Made by a program: the position numbers and the translations under genes
Origin: Mycobacterium sp. IS-1742
GTDB lineage: Bacteria > Actinomycetota > Actinomycetes > Mycobacteriales > Mycobacteriaceae
NCBI RefSeq assembly: GCF_001500125.1
Contig: NZ_LQIV01000005.1
Span: forward strand, 91,155 to 155,154
Length of the DNA: 64,000 nucleotides
Direction: 5' to 3'
The notes under the pieces: generated by a model
What the model saw: the letters and a program-made list of their open reading frames with translations, nothing else
Databases searched by the model: none
What the model was told of the DNA's origin: nothing
Shown: positions 40,836 to 49,733 of the stretch, one piece after another
Position numbering within the stretch: position 1 is the first letter of the stretch
How the letters are laid out: the number at the start of each line of letters is the position of its first letter

Positions 40836-41470
40836 CCGGACTCAACCACCTGTTGCAGGTGCGCGACGCACAGGTCCGGTTCGGCGAACGGGGTCAGCGC
40901 TTCGACGGTGATCGGGGCCTCCCAGGCGCTCAGCGCTCCCTGCATGAGCCCGAGATGCACCGGGCACACCACGTCGCGGCGGGTGTCGGCCACCTCGAGG
41001 AACGGGCAGTTGCGCAGGCCGATCTCACCGAGCGACCCTGTACTGCCGCGGGTTTCGGGCGCGAACCCCAGATCGGTGAGCATCGCGGTGAGCCGCTCGA
41101 CGGCCTGTCGGCGGGTGCGGGTACGGGCGGGCGCGGTGGCGCGTTCACCCCAGCTACGACCCGCGGCGACGCCCTGCCGCGCCGCGTTGGGCTGTCGGGC
41201 GAGTGTGTCGGCGAGGATGGCGGCCAGCATCCGGTAGTCGCGCGGTCCGGCCGGGTCCATACCCGCCACCGCCCGGAACATCAACGGCGGCCGGCCGGGC
41301 CCTGTGCGGTCGACCTCGACGGACTCCACCTGCCCGGACTCCACCAGCGCCTCCAGGTGGAACCGCGCGGTGTTGGGATGGACGGTCAACTGCCCGGCTA
41401 TCTGCGCGATGCTCAGTGGAGTCGGCGCCTCGCGCAACACCGCCAGGACGTCCCCGCGCCGGGTGCTCAT
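40832..41470 (-). CDS. HTH regulator with Cys-rich C-terminal domain, possible Fe-S sensor
   Basis: 212 residues. The N-terminal winged helix reads PLSIAQIAGQLTVHPNTARFHLEALVESGQVES, with a GRPPLMFRA wing, as in SufR/ArsR-like regulators. The C-terminal half has LRNCPFLEVADTRRDVVCPVHLG and later PDLCVAHL: three Cys and nearby His that could hold an iron-sulfur cluster or metal. It is the first gene of the coupled regulator-membrane-globin-ferredoxin operon and probably controls it. NO sensing is inferred from context and these residues. Confidence 0.75.
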   Translation of the reverse strand: MSTRRGDVLAVLREAPTPLSIAQIAGQLTVHPNTARFHLEALVESGQVESVEVDRTGPGRPPLMFRAVAGMDPAGPRDYRMLAAILADTLARQPNAARQGVAAGRSWGERATAPARTRTRRQAVERLTAMLTDLGFAPETRGSTGSLGEIGLRNCPFLEVADTRRDVVCPVHLGLMQGALSAWEAPITVEALTPFAEPDLCVAHLQQVVESG

Positions 41471-41548
41471 GACCAGAGTTTACACAAATTTGACTTGTAA
41501 AAACCAGGTATTTCTCCACGCTGGTACGAACTGTTGCGAACCGGTGCG

Positions 41549-42916
41549 TCAGCGAGCGGCGTCCCGGTCGAGCGCATGCAGACCGATCGAGAACGCCGAT
41601 TGATCGTTGTGGTCCAGCGGGTCTCGGCCGGTGAGTTCGAGGATGCGGACCAGCCGGTGACGCACCGTGTTGGTGTGCAGGTACAGATCGCGGGCCGTGT
41701 CGCTGAGCGACCCGTTTGCGGCGAGGAACGCCCGCAGTGTGCGGACGTGCTGCGTGCCCCTGCGCCGGTCCATCTCCGCGAGGGGATCGATGAGCTGCTG
41801 GCGGAAGGGCGCCAACTGGGCGGCGGGCAGTTGTTCGAGCAGGCTGTCCAGGGTGCTGAGCTGGTCGGGTCCGACCCGCCGGCCCCGGCGCTGTGCCAGG
41901 TCGAGTGCGATGCGCGCCTGGCCGATGGCCGAACCGATCTCCGTCAGCGGCACCGGCGCCGAATGCCCCGACGGCAGCGACAAGTCGTCGGTGCCGTCGA
42001 GCGACCGGGTGGTCAGCATCAGGCACAGGTCGGGCGCGTCGCCGACCAACGCGTCGGGAACCGCCATCGACAGCAGGGCGCCGGCGCCGGCCGGCCAGGC
42101 CGAACAGGTGAGGTGTCCCGCCGCGAACCCGGGCCAGTCCAGCAGTTGACTCAACGCGTCGGGCAGCAGCATCCGGCGTTCGACGAGCGAGAGCAGTTGG
42201 CCGACGCGTTCCCGGGCGAGGGCGGCTTCGACGTCGCGTTCGACCTGGGTCGCGCGCACGAACCGCGCGATCAGGTCGAGCACCGCGGACTCCGGCGCGT
42301 CACCGGTGCCCATCCACCCGAGCGTTCCCACCCCCGGCACGTCGACCGACACCGGCGCCGAATCGTGCGAGCCCTCCGGGTCGAGCAGGAAATAGCACCC
42401 CAGGATGTGACCGGCGGTGTCGAGCAGCTCACGTGCGGACGCATGCCGTCGCAACGACGAGAGCAGCTCGGGCACCAGCGCGTAGGTCGCCCGCGCCACC
42501 GCGATCTCGGCGCCGAGTTCGTATTCGGCGACGAAGCGGCTGACCTTGCTGAACGGCACGCTCGGCGGGGCGATCAGCACCGGCAGGCCGTGGCGCAGGC
42601 AGTGGTCCAGCAGCGCGGCGGGCACCACATCGTGGCCGTCGCCGACGCCGAAGCACACGCCCGCCACCCGCGCCGTGGCCAACGCGCCGGCGAAGGTCCG
42701 GCAGTCCTGCGGGGTCTGCAGGCTCAGGCCGACGGTGCACACCAGCTCCCCGCCGCGCAGGTACCGCGACGGATCGCGCATCTCGGTGATGTGCGCCCAA
42801 CTGATGGGCCGGTCGAGATCCTGCGACGGGCCGTCCGGGACCGCGAGCCCCAGACCCGACACGTCGAGCAGCGCCCTCAAGGTGGGGGCACCCGTGTCGA
42901 CAGGCCCGGCCGTCAT
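41549..42916 (-). CDS. PucR-family transcriptional regulator
   Basis: 455 residues. The N-terminal PucR domain (residues 15-140) includes ISWAHITEMRDPSRYLRGGELV and GVCFGVGDGHD. The C-terminal HTH_30 domain reads LRAFLAANGSLSDTARDLYLHTNTVRHRLVRILELTGRD. PucR proteins control purine or amine catabolic genes, usually as activators. It is divergent from the permease-SDR-ureohydrolase operon, and a 10-bp inverted repeat spans the promoter. The ATG is the third possible codon; the longer form is less likely. Confidence 0.87.
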   Translation of the reverse strand: MTAGPVDTGAPTLRALLDVSGLGLAVPDGPSQDLDRPISWAHITEMRDPSRYLRGGELVCTVGLSLQTPQDCRTFAGALATARVAGVCFGVGDGHDVVPAALLDHCLRHGLPVLIAPPSVPFSKVSRFVAEYELGAEIAVARATYALVPELLSSLRRHASARELLDTAGHILGCYFLLDPEGSHDSAPVSVDVPGVGTLGWMGTGDAPESAVLDLIARFVRATQVERDVEAALARERVGQLLSLVERRMLLPDALSQLLDWPGFAAGHLTCSAWPAGAGALLSMAVPDALVGDAPDLCLMLTTRSLDGTDDLSLPSGHSAPVPLTEIGSAIGQARIALDLAQRRGRRVGPDQLSTLDSLLEQLPAAQLAPFRQQLIDPLAEMDRRRGTQHVRTLRAFLAANGSLSDTARDLYLHTNTVRHRLVRILELTGRDPLDHNDQSAFSIGLHALDRDAAR

Positions 42917-42976
42917 TGGACGAGCGTAACGCCGATGACACATCCGGGTCCGTGGACGTTGTGCGATCGTCCAATG
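42914..42976. promoter_or_regulatory. Split 10-bp inverted repeat in the pucR/permease divergent promoter
   Basis: CATTGGACGA (42914-42923) and TCGTCCAATG (42967-42976) are exact inverted copies with 43 bp between. The first overlaps the pucR start codon; the second lies about 110 bases before the permease ATG. Spaced arms on nearly the same DNA face suit a looped or tetrameric regulator such as PucR. Confidence 0.55.
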
Positions 42977-43087
42977 CGGCGCCGCCGTCCGGTGGGATCA
43001 CTGCGTGTTCAGCGGATGGCCTGGCGTCAGCGCTGAGCTGGGGTGATAGTTCGTGAACAACGCGCACCGACCCCAGGGGAGCAGCAC

Positions 43088-44551
43088 ATGTCGTCATCGG
43101 TCTCAGAGCAGCCGCACCAGCTGCGCCGGGAGTTCTCGCTGTGGTCGGCGTTCGCGTTCGCGTTCGCGTTCATCTCGCCGATCGTCGCGCTGTACGGCAT
43201 CTTCGGTCTCGCGCTCTCGGCGGCGGGCCCCAGCTTCTGGTGGGGCTTCCTGCTGGTCTTCGGCGGCCAGTTCCTCGTCGCGCTGGTGTTCGCGACCCTG
43301 GTCTCGCGCTGGCCGCTGGAGGGATCGATCTACCAGTGGTCACGCCGGCTCCTCGGGACGAACTACGGCTGGTTCGCCGGCTGGGTGTACATGTGGACGC
43401 TGGTCATCGCGATGGCCACCGTCGCTCTCGGCGCGGCGGGCTTCATGGCCAACATCTTCGGGCTCGAGGACCCCTCCGGCGGGACGCTCGCGCTGATCGC
43501 TCTGGTGATCCTGCTCGCCGGCACCGCGGTCAACCTGGTGGGCCGGGGTGCACTGAAGATCTTCATGGTCGGCAGCATCGTCGCCGAGGTGGTCGGTTCG
43601 GTGGTGCTCGGCACCTGGCTGCTGCTGTTCCACCGCGAGAACTCGCTGTCGGTGCTGTTCGAGGGCGGCGGCGCGGACACCGGGACGCTGGCCTACCTGA
43701 CCGGACCGTTCATGCTGGCGGTCGCGTTCATCGGCTGGTCGTTCGTCGGCTTCGAGAGCGCCGGGTCCATCGCCGAGGAGGTGCACGAGCCACGCCGCGA
43801 CCTGCCCAAGGCGGTGCTGTTCTCGCTGGCGTTCATCGCGATCGTGGTGGCCTACTCGAGCCTGGCGATCATCCTGGCGATCCCGGACCTCGGCGCGGTG
43901 GCCGACGGCGCCGTGGCCGACCCGGTCTACGACACGCTGACCACCGCGCTGGGCGCCGGCATCGCCAAACCCGTCCAGGTGCTGTTCGTCATCGGCTTCC
44001 TCGCCAGCTTCCTGGCGCTGCAGACCTCGGGATCGCGGGTCATCTGGGCCTATGCCCGCGACGGCGCCCTGCCCGCGGCGAACGTGCTGGTGCAACTGCG
44101 GGGCAAGGCGCGCATCCCGGTGGTGGCGATCCTGGTCACCACGGTGGTCGGCGCGGCCCTGTTCCTGCTCAGCATCGTCGCGGGTGACGTCTACTCGCTG
44201 ATGGTGAACTTCACCGCAGGCGGCTTCTACCTGGCGTTCCTGTTCCCGCTCGTCGGGTTCCTCGCGGTGCTGCTGCGCCGGGCGTGGACCCCCGGTGCCT
44301 TCTCCCTGGGCCGCCTGACGCTTCCGGTCGCGGTCGTCGCGGTGGTGTGGGCGACGCTGCAGTTCCTCAACATCGCGTGGCCTCGGGCGGCCTTCGAACA
44401 GCGTTACCTGGACTGGTCGGTGTGGATCGGCGTCGTGGTGCTGGGCGTGATCGGCGCACTGCTGCTGGCGACGGTGCGGTCCCGCATCGCGGGTACCGCC
44501 GTGGTCGACGACGCGGAGGCACGTGACGAACTGGCCGACACCCGTGACTGA
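43088..44551 (+). CDS. APC-superfamily amino acid/amine permease
   Basis: 487 residues with 12 predicted membrane helices. APC features include FISPIVALYGIFGLA in helix 1 and GWSFVGFESAGSIAEEVHEPRRDLPKAV near residue 225, matching the sixth-helix region of amino acid, choline and polyamine carriers. Substrate unknown; with a ureohydrolase downstream, a guanidino compound, polyamine or arginine derivative is plausible. The ATG has GGGGAG nearby. First gene of the rightward operon. Confidence 0.87.
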   Translation: MSSSVSEQPHQLRREFSLWSAFAFAFAFISPIVALYGIFGLALSAAGPSFWWGFLLVFGGQFLVALVFATLVSRWPLEGSIYQWSRRLLGTNYGWFAGWVYMWTLVIAMATVALGAAGFMANIFGLEDPSGGTLALIALVILLAGTAVNLVGRGALKIFMVGSIVAEVVGSVVLGTWLLLFHRENSLSVLFEGGGADTGTLAYLTGPFMLAVAFIGWSFVGFESAGSIAEEVHEPRRDLPKAVLFSLAFIAIVVAYSSLAIILAIPDLGAVADGAVADPVYDTLTTALGAGIAKPVQVLFVIGFLASFLALQTSGSRVIWAYARDGALPAANVLVQLRGKARIPVVAILVTTVVGAALFLLSIVAGDVYSLMVNFTAGGFYLAFLFPLVGFLAVLLRRAWTPGAFSLGRLTLPVAVVAVVWATLQFLNIAWPRAAFEQRYLDWSVWIGVVVLGVIGALLLATVRSRIAGTAVVDDAEARDELADTRD

Positions 44552-45239
44552 TCGCCCCGTCGCGCTGGTGACCGGTGGTGCCAGCGGCATCGGCGCCGCG
44601 GTGGTCGACGCCCTGGCCGCCCGCGGTCACACCGTCGGCTGCCTGGACCGCAACCCCGCACCCAACGTCGAACACTCTGTCGCCGTGGACATCTCGGACT
44701 CCGCAGCCGTCGCTGCCGCGGTCGCCGAACTGCGGGACCGGCTGGGCCCGATCAGCGCGGTGGTGAACTCCGCCGGCCACTACGAGATGGTCCCGGTCTC
44801 CGACATCACCCCGGGTGCGTGGCGCACGATGCTGCGCGTGCACCTGGGCGGGTTGGCCAACATCGCCCGCGCCACCCTTCCCGATCTGCTGAAGACCCGG
44901 GGCACCCTGGTGGCCGTCGCCAGCGAGCTGGCGGTCGGCGGCGGCGAGGGCGACGCGCACTACGCCGCGGCCAAGGGCGCGGTGATCGGCCTGGTCCGCA
45001 GCCTGGCCGCCGAGGTGGCCCCCCACGGGGTGCGGGTCAACGCGGTGGCGCCGGGTCCCACCGACACCCCGCTGCTCACCGCCGACAACCCCTGTCGCGC
45101 ACCGGAATACCTGAACTCGCTGCCGTTGCGGCGGCTCACGACACCGCGCGAGGTCGCCCGCTGCGTCGAGTACCTGGTCTGTGACGCGACGTTCAGCGCC
45201 GGTGACGTCCTCAACGTCAACGCGGGAGCCGTCATATGA
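44544..45239 (+). CDS. SDR-family oxidoreductase 1 of the ureohydrolase operon
   Basis: 231 residues: TGGASGIG near residue 11, NSAG, a Ser in VAVASELAVGG, and YAAAKGAV as catalytic YxxxK. The GTG start overlaps the permease stop by eight bases; an earlier GTG is possible. NAD(P)-dependent dehydrogenase of an alcohol or amine-derived carbonyl; substrate unknown. Coupled to the next SDR by ATGA. Confidence 0.85.
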   Translation: MTDRPVALVTGGASGIGAAVVDALAARGHTVGCLDRNPAPNVEHSVAVDISDSAAVAAAVAELRDRLGPISAVVNSAGHYEMVPVSDITPGAWRTMLRVHLGGLANIARATLPDLLKTRGTLVAVASELAVGGGEGDAHYAAAKGAVIGLVRSLAAEVAPHGVRVNAVAPGPTDTPLLTADNPCRAPEYLNSLPLRRLTTPREVARCVEYLVCDATFSAGDVLNVNAGAVI

Positions 45240-46000
45240 CCACCGATCTGACCGGCCGGGTTGCGCTGGTCACCGGCGCGGCCCAGGGTATGGGCGCTGC
45301 GCACGCCCGCCGTCTGTCGTCGGCGGGAGCGACGGTGGCGGTCAACGACATTCGCGACAGCGAGCCGCTCCGCGCGTTGGCGCAGGAGATCGGCGGGCTC
45401 ACCGCCGCGGGAGACGTCTCGGACCCGGCCGAATGCGTGCGCATCGCCGGCGACGTCGCCGGGCGGGCCGGGCGCCTCGACGTCCTCGTCGCCAACCACG
45501 CCTACATGACCATGGCGCCGCTGACCGAGCACGACGACGCCGACTGGTGGAAGGTCGTGGACACCAACCTGGGGGGCACGTTCTTCCTGGTGCAGGCGGT
45601 CCTGCCGCACATGCGGGCCGGTGGCGAAGGGCGCATCGTCGTGATCACCAGCGAATGGGGCGTGATCGGATGGCCGGAGGCCACCGCGTACAGCGCCGCC
45701 AAGTCGGGTCTGATCTCGTTGGTCAAGACACTGGGCCGCGAACTGGCGCCCGAGCGGATCATCGTCAACGCCGTCGCCCCGGGGGTGACCGACACCCCGC
45801 AGCTACGGGTCGACGCCGAGGCGGCGGGGGTGGACCTCGCGACCATGCACGAGCGGTACGCGGAGTCGATCCCGCTCGGCCGCATCGGAGCACCCGCCGA
45901 GGTGTCCGCCGCGGTCGAGCTGCTCTGCGACTTCGATGTGGAAGCCGTTGTCGGCCAGGTGATCTCGTGTAACGGCGGCTCTACAAGGGGGAGGGTATGA
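45236..46000 (+). CDS. SDR-family oxidoreductase 2 of the ureohydrolase operon
   Basis: 254 residues with TGAAQGMG near residue 14, an ANHAY variant of the NNAG motif, SEWGVIG with Ser, and YSAAKSG as YxxxK. It ends with GQVISCNGG rather than the common VDGG. The start overlaps the previous stop (ATGA). Two different SDRs in a row suggest two oxidation steps, perhaps on opposite enantiomers, of the same imported compound; this is an inference. Confidence 0.85.
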   Translation: MTTDLTGRVALVTGAAQGMGAAHARRLSSAGATVAVNDIRDSEPLRALAQEIGGLTAAGDVSDPAECVRIAGDVAGRAGRLDVLVANHAYMTMAPLTEHDDADWWKVVDTNLGGTFFLVQAVLPHMRAGGEGRIVVITSEWGVIGWPEATAYSAAKSGLISLVKTLGRELAPERIIVNAVAPGVTDTPQLRVDAEAAGVDLATMHERYAESIPLGRIGAPAEVSAAVELLCDFDVEAVVGQVISCNGGSTRGRV

Positions 46001-46977
46001 CCACAGAGGGAGGGCACGTGCAGTACGTGAAGTCGGAGACCGGGATGCTGGGTCAGGTCGACGCGCAGGCGGTCCCCCGGTACGCCGGTATCGCGACGTT
46101 CGCGCGGTTGCCGCAGCGCCACGAGGTCGCGGACCACGACATCGCCGTGGTCGGCGTGCCCTTCGACGGCGGGGTGACCTACCGGCCCGGGGCCCGCTTC
46201 GGACCCGCCGCGATCCGCCAGGCCTCGCGGCTGCTCAAGCCGTACCACCCCGCGCTCGACGTCGCGCCGTTCGCCGCCGCCCAGGTCGTCGACGCCGGCG
46301 ACATCGCGGCCAACCCGTTCGACATCACCACCGCGGTCGACGAGATCCGCGCCGGGGTGCGGGGTCTGCTCACCCGGGCCGACCAGCGGGTCGTGCTGCT
46401 GGGCGGGGACCACACGATCGCGCTGCCCGCTCTGCAGGCCGTCAACGACGTGCACGGACCGGTGGCGCTGGTGCACTTCGACGCCCACCTCGACACCTGG
46501 GACACCTACTTCGGCGCCCCCTGCACCCACGGCACCCCGTTCCGGCGCGCCTCCGAGCAGGGCCTGCTGGTCAAGGACCACTCGGCGCACGTCGGCATCC
46601 GCGGTTCGCTCTACGACCGCGCCGACCTGCTCGAGGACGCCGAACTGGGCTTCACGGTGGTGCACTGCCGCGACATCGACCGCATCGGCGTCGACGGTGT
46701 CATCGAGCGGGTCCTGGAGCGCGTCGGCGAGCATCCGGTGTACGTGTCCATCGACATCGACGTCCTGGACCCGGCGTTCGCCCCGGGCACGGGCACCCCG
46801 GAGATCGGCGGGATGACGAGCCGGGAGCTGGTGGCGGTGCTGCGGGCCATGCGCGGGTGCAACATCGTGGCCGCCGACATCGTCGAGGTCGCCCCGGCCT
46901 ACGACCAGGCCGAGGTCACCGCGGTGGCCGGCGCGAACCTCGCCTACGAGCTGATCACCCTCATGGCCGACCGATGA
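45997..46977 (+). CDS. Ureohydrolase (agmatinase-like; guanidino-acid hydrolase possible)
   Basis: 326 residues of the arginase/agmatinase fold. The binuclear Mn ligands are intact: GGDHT near residue 138, HFDAHLDTWD near 160, and SIDIDVLDPAFAPGTGTPEIGG near 250. These enzymes cleave a guanidino group to urea and an amine. Agmatine, guanidinobutyrate and guanidinopropionate are all plausible; family motifs do not separate them. Four-base overlap on each side shows tight coupling with the SDR and deacetylase genes. Confidence 0.88.
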   Translation: MTTEGGHVQYVKSETGMLGQVDAQAVPRYAGIATFARLPQRHEVADHDIAVVGVPFDGGVTYRPGARFGPAAIRQASRLLKPYHPALDVAPFAAAQVVDAGDIAANPFDITTAVDEIRAGVRGLLTRADQRVVLLGGDHTIALPALQAVNDVHGPVALVHFDAHLDTWDTYFGAPCTHGTPFRRASEQGLLVKDHSAHVGIRGSLYDRADLLEDAELGFTVVHCRDIDRIGVDGVIERVLERVGEHPVYVSIDIDVLDPAFAPGTGTPEIGGMTSRELVAVLRAMRGCNIVAADIVEVAPAYDQAEVTAVAGANLAYELITLMADR

Positions 46978-47849
46978 CCCAGGCGCGCTGGCCCGACGGC
47001 AAGGTCGCGGCGGCGGCGTTCACCTTCGACGTGGACGCCGAGTCCGCGGTGCTGTGGGGGCCCCCGGGAAATCTGGAGGCGGTCGGCGCGCGGATGAGCG
47101 TGATGAGCCACCAGGCCTACGGTCCGCTGGTCGGCATCCCGCGCATCCTCGACCTGCTGGAGGGTCATCAGATCGCCTCGACGTTCTTCGTCCCCGGGCA
47201 CACCGCGGACCGCTACCCACAGGCGATCCGCAGCATCGTGGCCGCCGGGCACGAGATCGCCCACCACGGGTACCTGCACGAACAGCCCACCGCGCTGACG
47301 CTCGAACAGGAGATCGACGTCATCGACCGGGGCCTGGCCGCGCTCGCCGACGTCGCCGGGGTGCGCCCCACCGGGTACCGGGCGCCGATGTGGGACCTGT
47401 CGTGGCGGACCCCCGCCCTGCTGGCCGAGCGCGGATTCCTCTACGACTCCAGCCTGATGGACGCCGACCATCCGTACGAACTCGCCGTGACGCCCGGCGA
47501 CGAGCGGTCCTTGGTCGAGATCCCCATCCAGTGGGCCCTCGACGACTGGGAGCAGTACTGCTTCCTGCCCGACATCTCCGGCAGCGGCCTCATCGAGAGC
47601 CCGCGCAAGGCGCGGGAACTGTGGCAGTTGGAGTTCGACGCCCTGCGCCGGGCCGGCGGCTGCTGGGTGCTGACCAACCACCCGTTCCTCACCGGGCGGG
47701 CGTCGCGCGCCGCCGAACTCGACGACCTGATGCGCCACGTGCTCGACCACGATGACGTGTGGACGACCAACCTGGGATCGATCGCCGAACACGTCCGCGC
47801 ACTCGGGCTCGAACCACGGACCATCACCCCGCCCGACGTGCCGCGCTGA
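46974..47849 (+). CDS. CE4/PuuE-like polysaccharide deacetylase family protein
   Basis: 291 residues with NodB-type metal motifs in a variant form: FTFDVDAES near residue 18 (Asp pair), GHEIAHHGYLHEQP near 95 (His pair), GYRAPMWDLSWRTP near 133. The spacing resembles PuuE allantoinase and HpPgdA rather than secreted chitin deacetylases, and no signal peptide is present, so a soluble amide or ureide hydrolase is more likely than a wall enzyme. Overlaps the ureohydrolase stop by ATGA, which argues for a step in the same pathway. Confidence 0.8.
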   Translation: MTQARWPDGKVAAAAFTFDVDAESAVLWGPPGNLEAVGARMSVMSHQAYGPLVGIPRILDLLEGHQIASTFFVPGHTADRYPQAIRSIVAAGHEIAHHGYLHEQPTALTLEQEIDVIDRGLAALADVAGVRPTGYRAPMWDLSWRTPALLAERGFLYDSSLMDADHPYELAVTPGDERSLVEIPIQWALDDWEQYCFLPDISGSGLIESPRKARELWQLEFDALRRAGGCWVLTNHPFLTGRASRAAELDDLMRHVLDHDDVWTTNLGSIAEHVRALGLEPRTITPPDVPR

Positions 47850-47871
47850 GGCGCCCGCGATAATCGCCCGA

Positions 47872-48453
47872 ATGGACGGGAAGGTGGACGCGCCGCGGCG
47901 CCGGTGGGCCGTGTCGGCGGCCGACCTGACCCAGGCCGCGGTGTTCGCCGCGCTGATCGCCGCGCTCGGGCTGCCGGGGACGATCACCGTCGGGCCCAGC
48001 GGAGTGCCGATCACCGTGCAGACCCTCGGCGTGATGCTCGCCGGGTCGATCCTCGGTCCCCGCAAGGGGGCACTGGCCGTGGGGCTGTTCGCGCTGCTGG
48101 CCGTCGCCGGACTGCCCATCCTGGCCGGCGCCCGCACCGGGCTGGTGTCGCTCTCCTCGCCGACGGCCGGTTTCTTCGTCGGCTGGCTGCCCGCCGCGGT
48201 GGTGATCGGCGCGCTGACCGCGTTGATGATGCCGCGCTATCGGGTGCTGTGGGGGATCGTGATCAACGTCGTCGGCGGGATGGCGGTGATCTACGCGTTC
48301 GGCACCGCCGGCCTGATGATCCGCACCGACCTGTCGTGGTGGGCTGCGTTGTCCACCAACGGGATCTACATACCCGGTGACGTCGCCAAGGCGGTGGTGA
48401 CGGCGTTCGTCGCGGCGCAGGTGCACCGGGCCCGGCCCGGTCTGATCACGTGA
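47872..48453 (+). CDS. bioY: BioY, biotin ECF transporter S component
   Basis: 193 residues with six predicted membrane helices and BioY features: ITVGPSGVPITVQTLGVMLAGSILGPRKGALAV near residues 37-70 and a late YIPGDVAKAVVTAFVA segment. BioY binds biotin and works with an energising module. That module (BioM, BioN) follows with overlapping starts. The ATG is 22 bases after the deacetylase stop, so the transporter may ride on the ureohydrolase operon. Confidence 0.9.
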   Translation: MDGKVDAPRRRWAVSAADLTQAAVFAALIAALGLPGTITVGPSGVPITVQTLGVMLAGSILGPRKGALAVGLFALLAVAGLPILAGARTGLVSLSSPTAGFFVGWLPAAVVIGALTALMMPRYRVLWGIVINVVGGMAVIYAFGTAGLMIRTDLSWWAALSTNGIYIPGDVAKAVVTAFVAAQVHRARPGLIT

Positions 48454-49133
48454 CCGAGGGCGTCGTCGTCGAGGGGGTCTCGCATTCCTACGGCGACCGC
48501 TCGGTCCTGCGCGAGGTGTCGCTGCGCCTGACCGAACGCCGGATCGGGGTGCTCGGCGCCAACGGCAGCGGCAAGTCGACACTGGCGCGGATGATCAACG
48601 GGCTGGTGCTCCCCGACCGCGGCACGGTGCGGGTGCACGGCCTCGACACCCGGCGGTCCACCCGCAAGGTCCGCCGCCGGGTGGGATTCGTCTTCACCGA
48701 CCCCGACCGCCAGATCCTGATGCCGACGGTGGCCGAGGACATCGAGCTGTCGTTGTCGCGCCACCGCCTCACCCGCGACGAGCGTGCGGACCGCATCCGG
48801 CGGGTGCTCGAGCGGTTCGGCCTCGGCGGGCACGCCGACCATCCCGCCCATCTGCTGTCCGGCGGCCAGAAACAGCTGCTGGCGCTGGCGGCGGTGCTGG
48901 TCACCGAACCCGACATCGTGGTGGCCGACGAACCGACCACCCTGCTGGACCTGCGCAACACCGCGATGCTGCGCGCCGCGTTCGCGACCCTGGACACCCA
49001 GCTGATCGTCGTCACCCACGACCTCACACTGGTCGACGACTTCGACCGCGTGATCGTCCTCGACGACGGTGAGGTCCACGCCGACGACGCCCCGCCCGCC
49101 GCGCTGGCGGCCTACCGGCGGCTGATGTCATGA
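48450..49133 (+). CDS. bioM: BioM, ECF transporter ATPase
   Basis: 227 residues: Walker A GANGSGKST near residue 36, Q-loop DPDRQILMPT, signature LSGGQKQ, Walker B IVVADEPTT, and a switch His in VVTHD. The Walker B Asp-Glu is standard. It powers BioY-BioN biotin uptake. The GTG overlaps the BioY stop (GTGA), and its own stop overlaps BioN. Confidence 0.9.
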   Translation: MTEGVVVEGVSHSYGDRSVLREVSLRLTERRIGVLGANGSGKSTLARMINGLVLPDRGTVRVHGLDTRRSTRKVRRRVGFVFTDPDRQILMPTVAEDIELSLSRHRLTRDERADRIRRVLERFGLGGHADHPAHLLSGGQKQLLALAAVLVTEPDIVVADEPTTLLDLRNTAMLRAAFATLDTQLIVVTHDLTLVDDFDRVIVLDDGEVHADDAPPAALAAYRRLMS

Positions 49134-49732
49134 CCGTGCTGGGTGTCTACCGGCCGGGGCCGTCACTGCTGCACCGCCTCCCGGCCGGGCTCAAATTACT
49201 GGCCCTCGGCGGGTTGATCGCGCTGATGTCGGTGGCGGTGGACACACCCGCGCACCTCGGCGTGGCCGCCCTCGGGGTGGTCGGCGTCCTCGGCTGCGCG
49301 CGGATGGGCCCGAGAACCGTTGTGGCGCAAATGCGTCCGGTGTTCTGGGTGGTTGTCGTGATATTCGGGTTCCAGCTGCTGTTCACCGACTGGCGGCGTG
49401 CCCTGGTGGTGTGCGGGATCCTGACGCTGTCGGTGGCGCTGGCGGCGGCGGTGACCACCACCACCCGCACCACCGACATGCTGGCCGCGCTCACCCGGGC
49501 GATGCGGCCGTTGGCCCGATTCGGCTTCCCGGTCGAACAGGTCGCGCTGGGCCTCGCGCTGACCATCCGGGCCATCCCGCTGATGGTCGAGACGGTGCGG
49601 CAGGTGGAGGAGGCGCGCCGCGCCAGGGGGCTGCGGTTCTCTCCGCGCATCGTGGTGGCACCGGTGGTGGTCGCGGCACTGCGCACCGCGGACGGCTTCG
49701 CCGACGCCCTTGCCGCGCGGGGGTTGGACTGA
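49130..49732 (+). CDS. bioN: BioN, ECF transporter transmembrane (T) component
   Basis: 200 residues, four or more membrane helices and the two cytosolic coupling motifs of EcfT proteins: EARRARGLRF near residue 165 and LAARGLD at the C-terminus, both Ala-Arg-Gly triads that contact the ATPase. Completes the BioYMN system. Convergent with the next LysR gene, one base apart. Confidence 0.88.
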   Translation: MTVLGVYRPGPSLLHRLPAGLKLLALGGLIALMSVAVDTPAHLGVAALGVVGVLGCARMGPRTVVAQMRPVFWVVVVIFGFQLLFTDWRRALVVCGILTLSVALAAAVTTTTRTTDMLAALTRAMRPLARFGFPVEQVALGLALTIRAIPLMVETVRQVEEARRARGLRFSPRIVVAPVVVAALRTADGFADALAARGLD

Positions 49733-49733
49733 G

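Noticed and set aside
41534..43036. Plus-strand 500-codon frame
   Set aside because: It is antisense to the PucR regulator, whose domains are clear; composition is that of a shadow.
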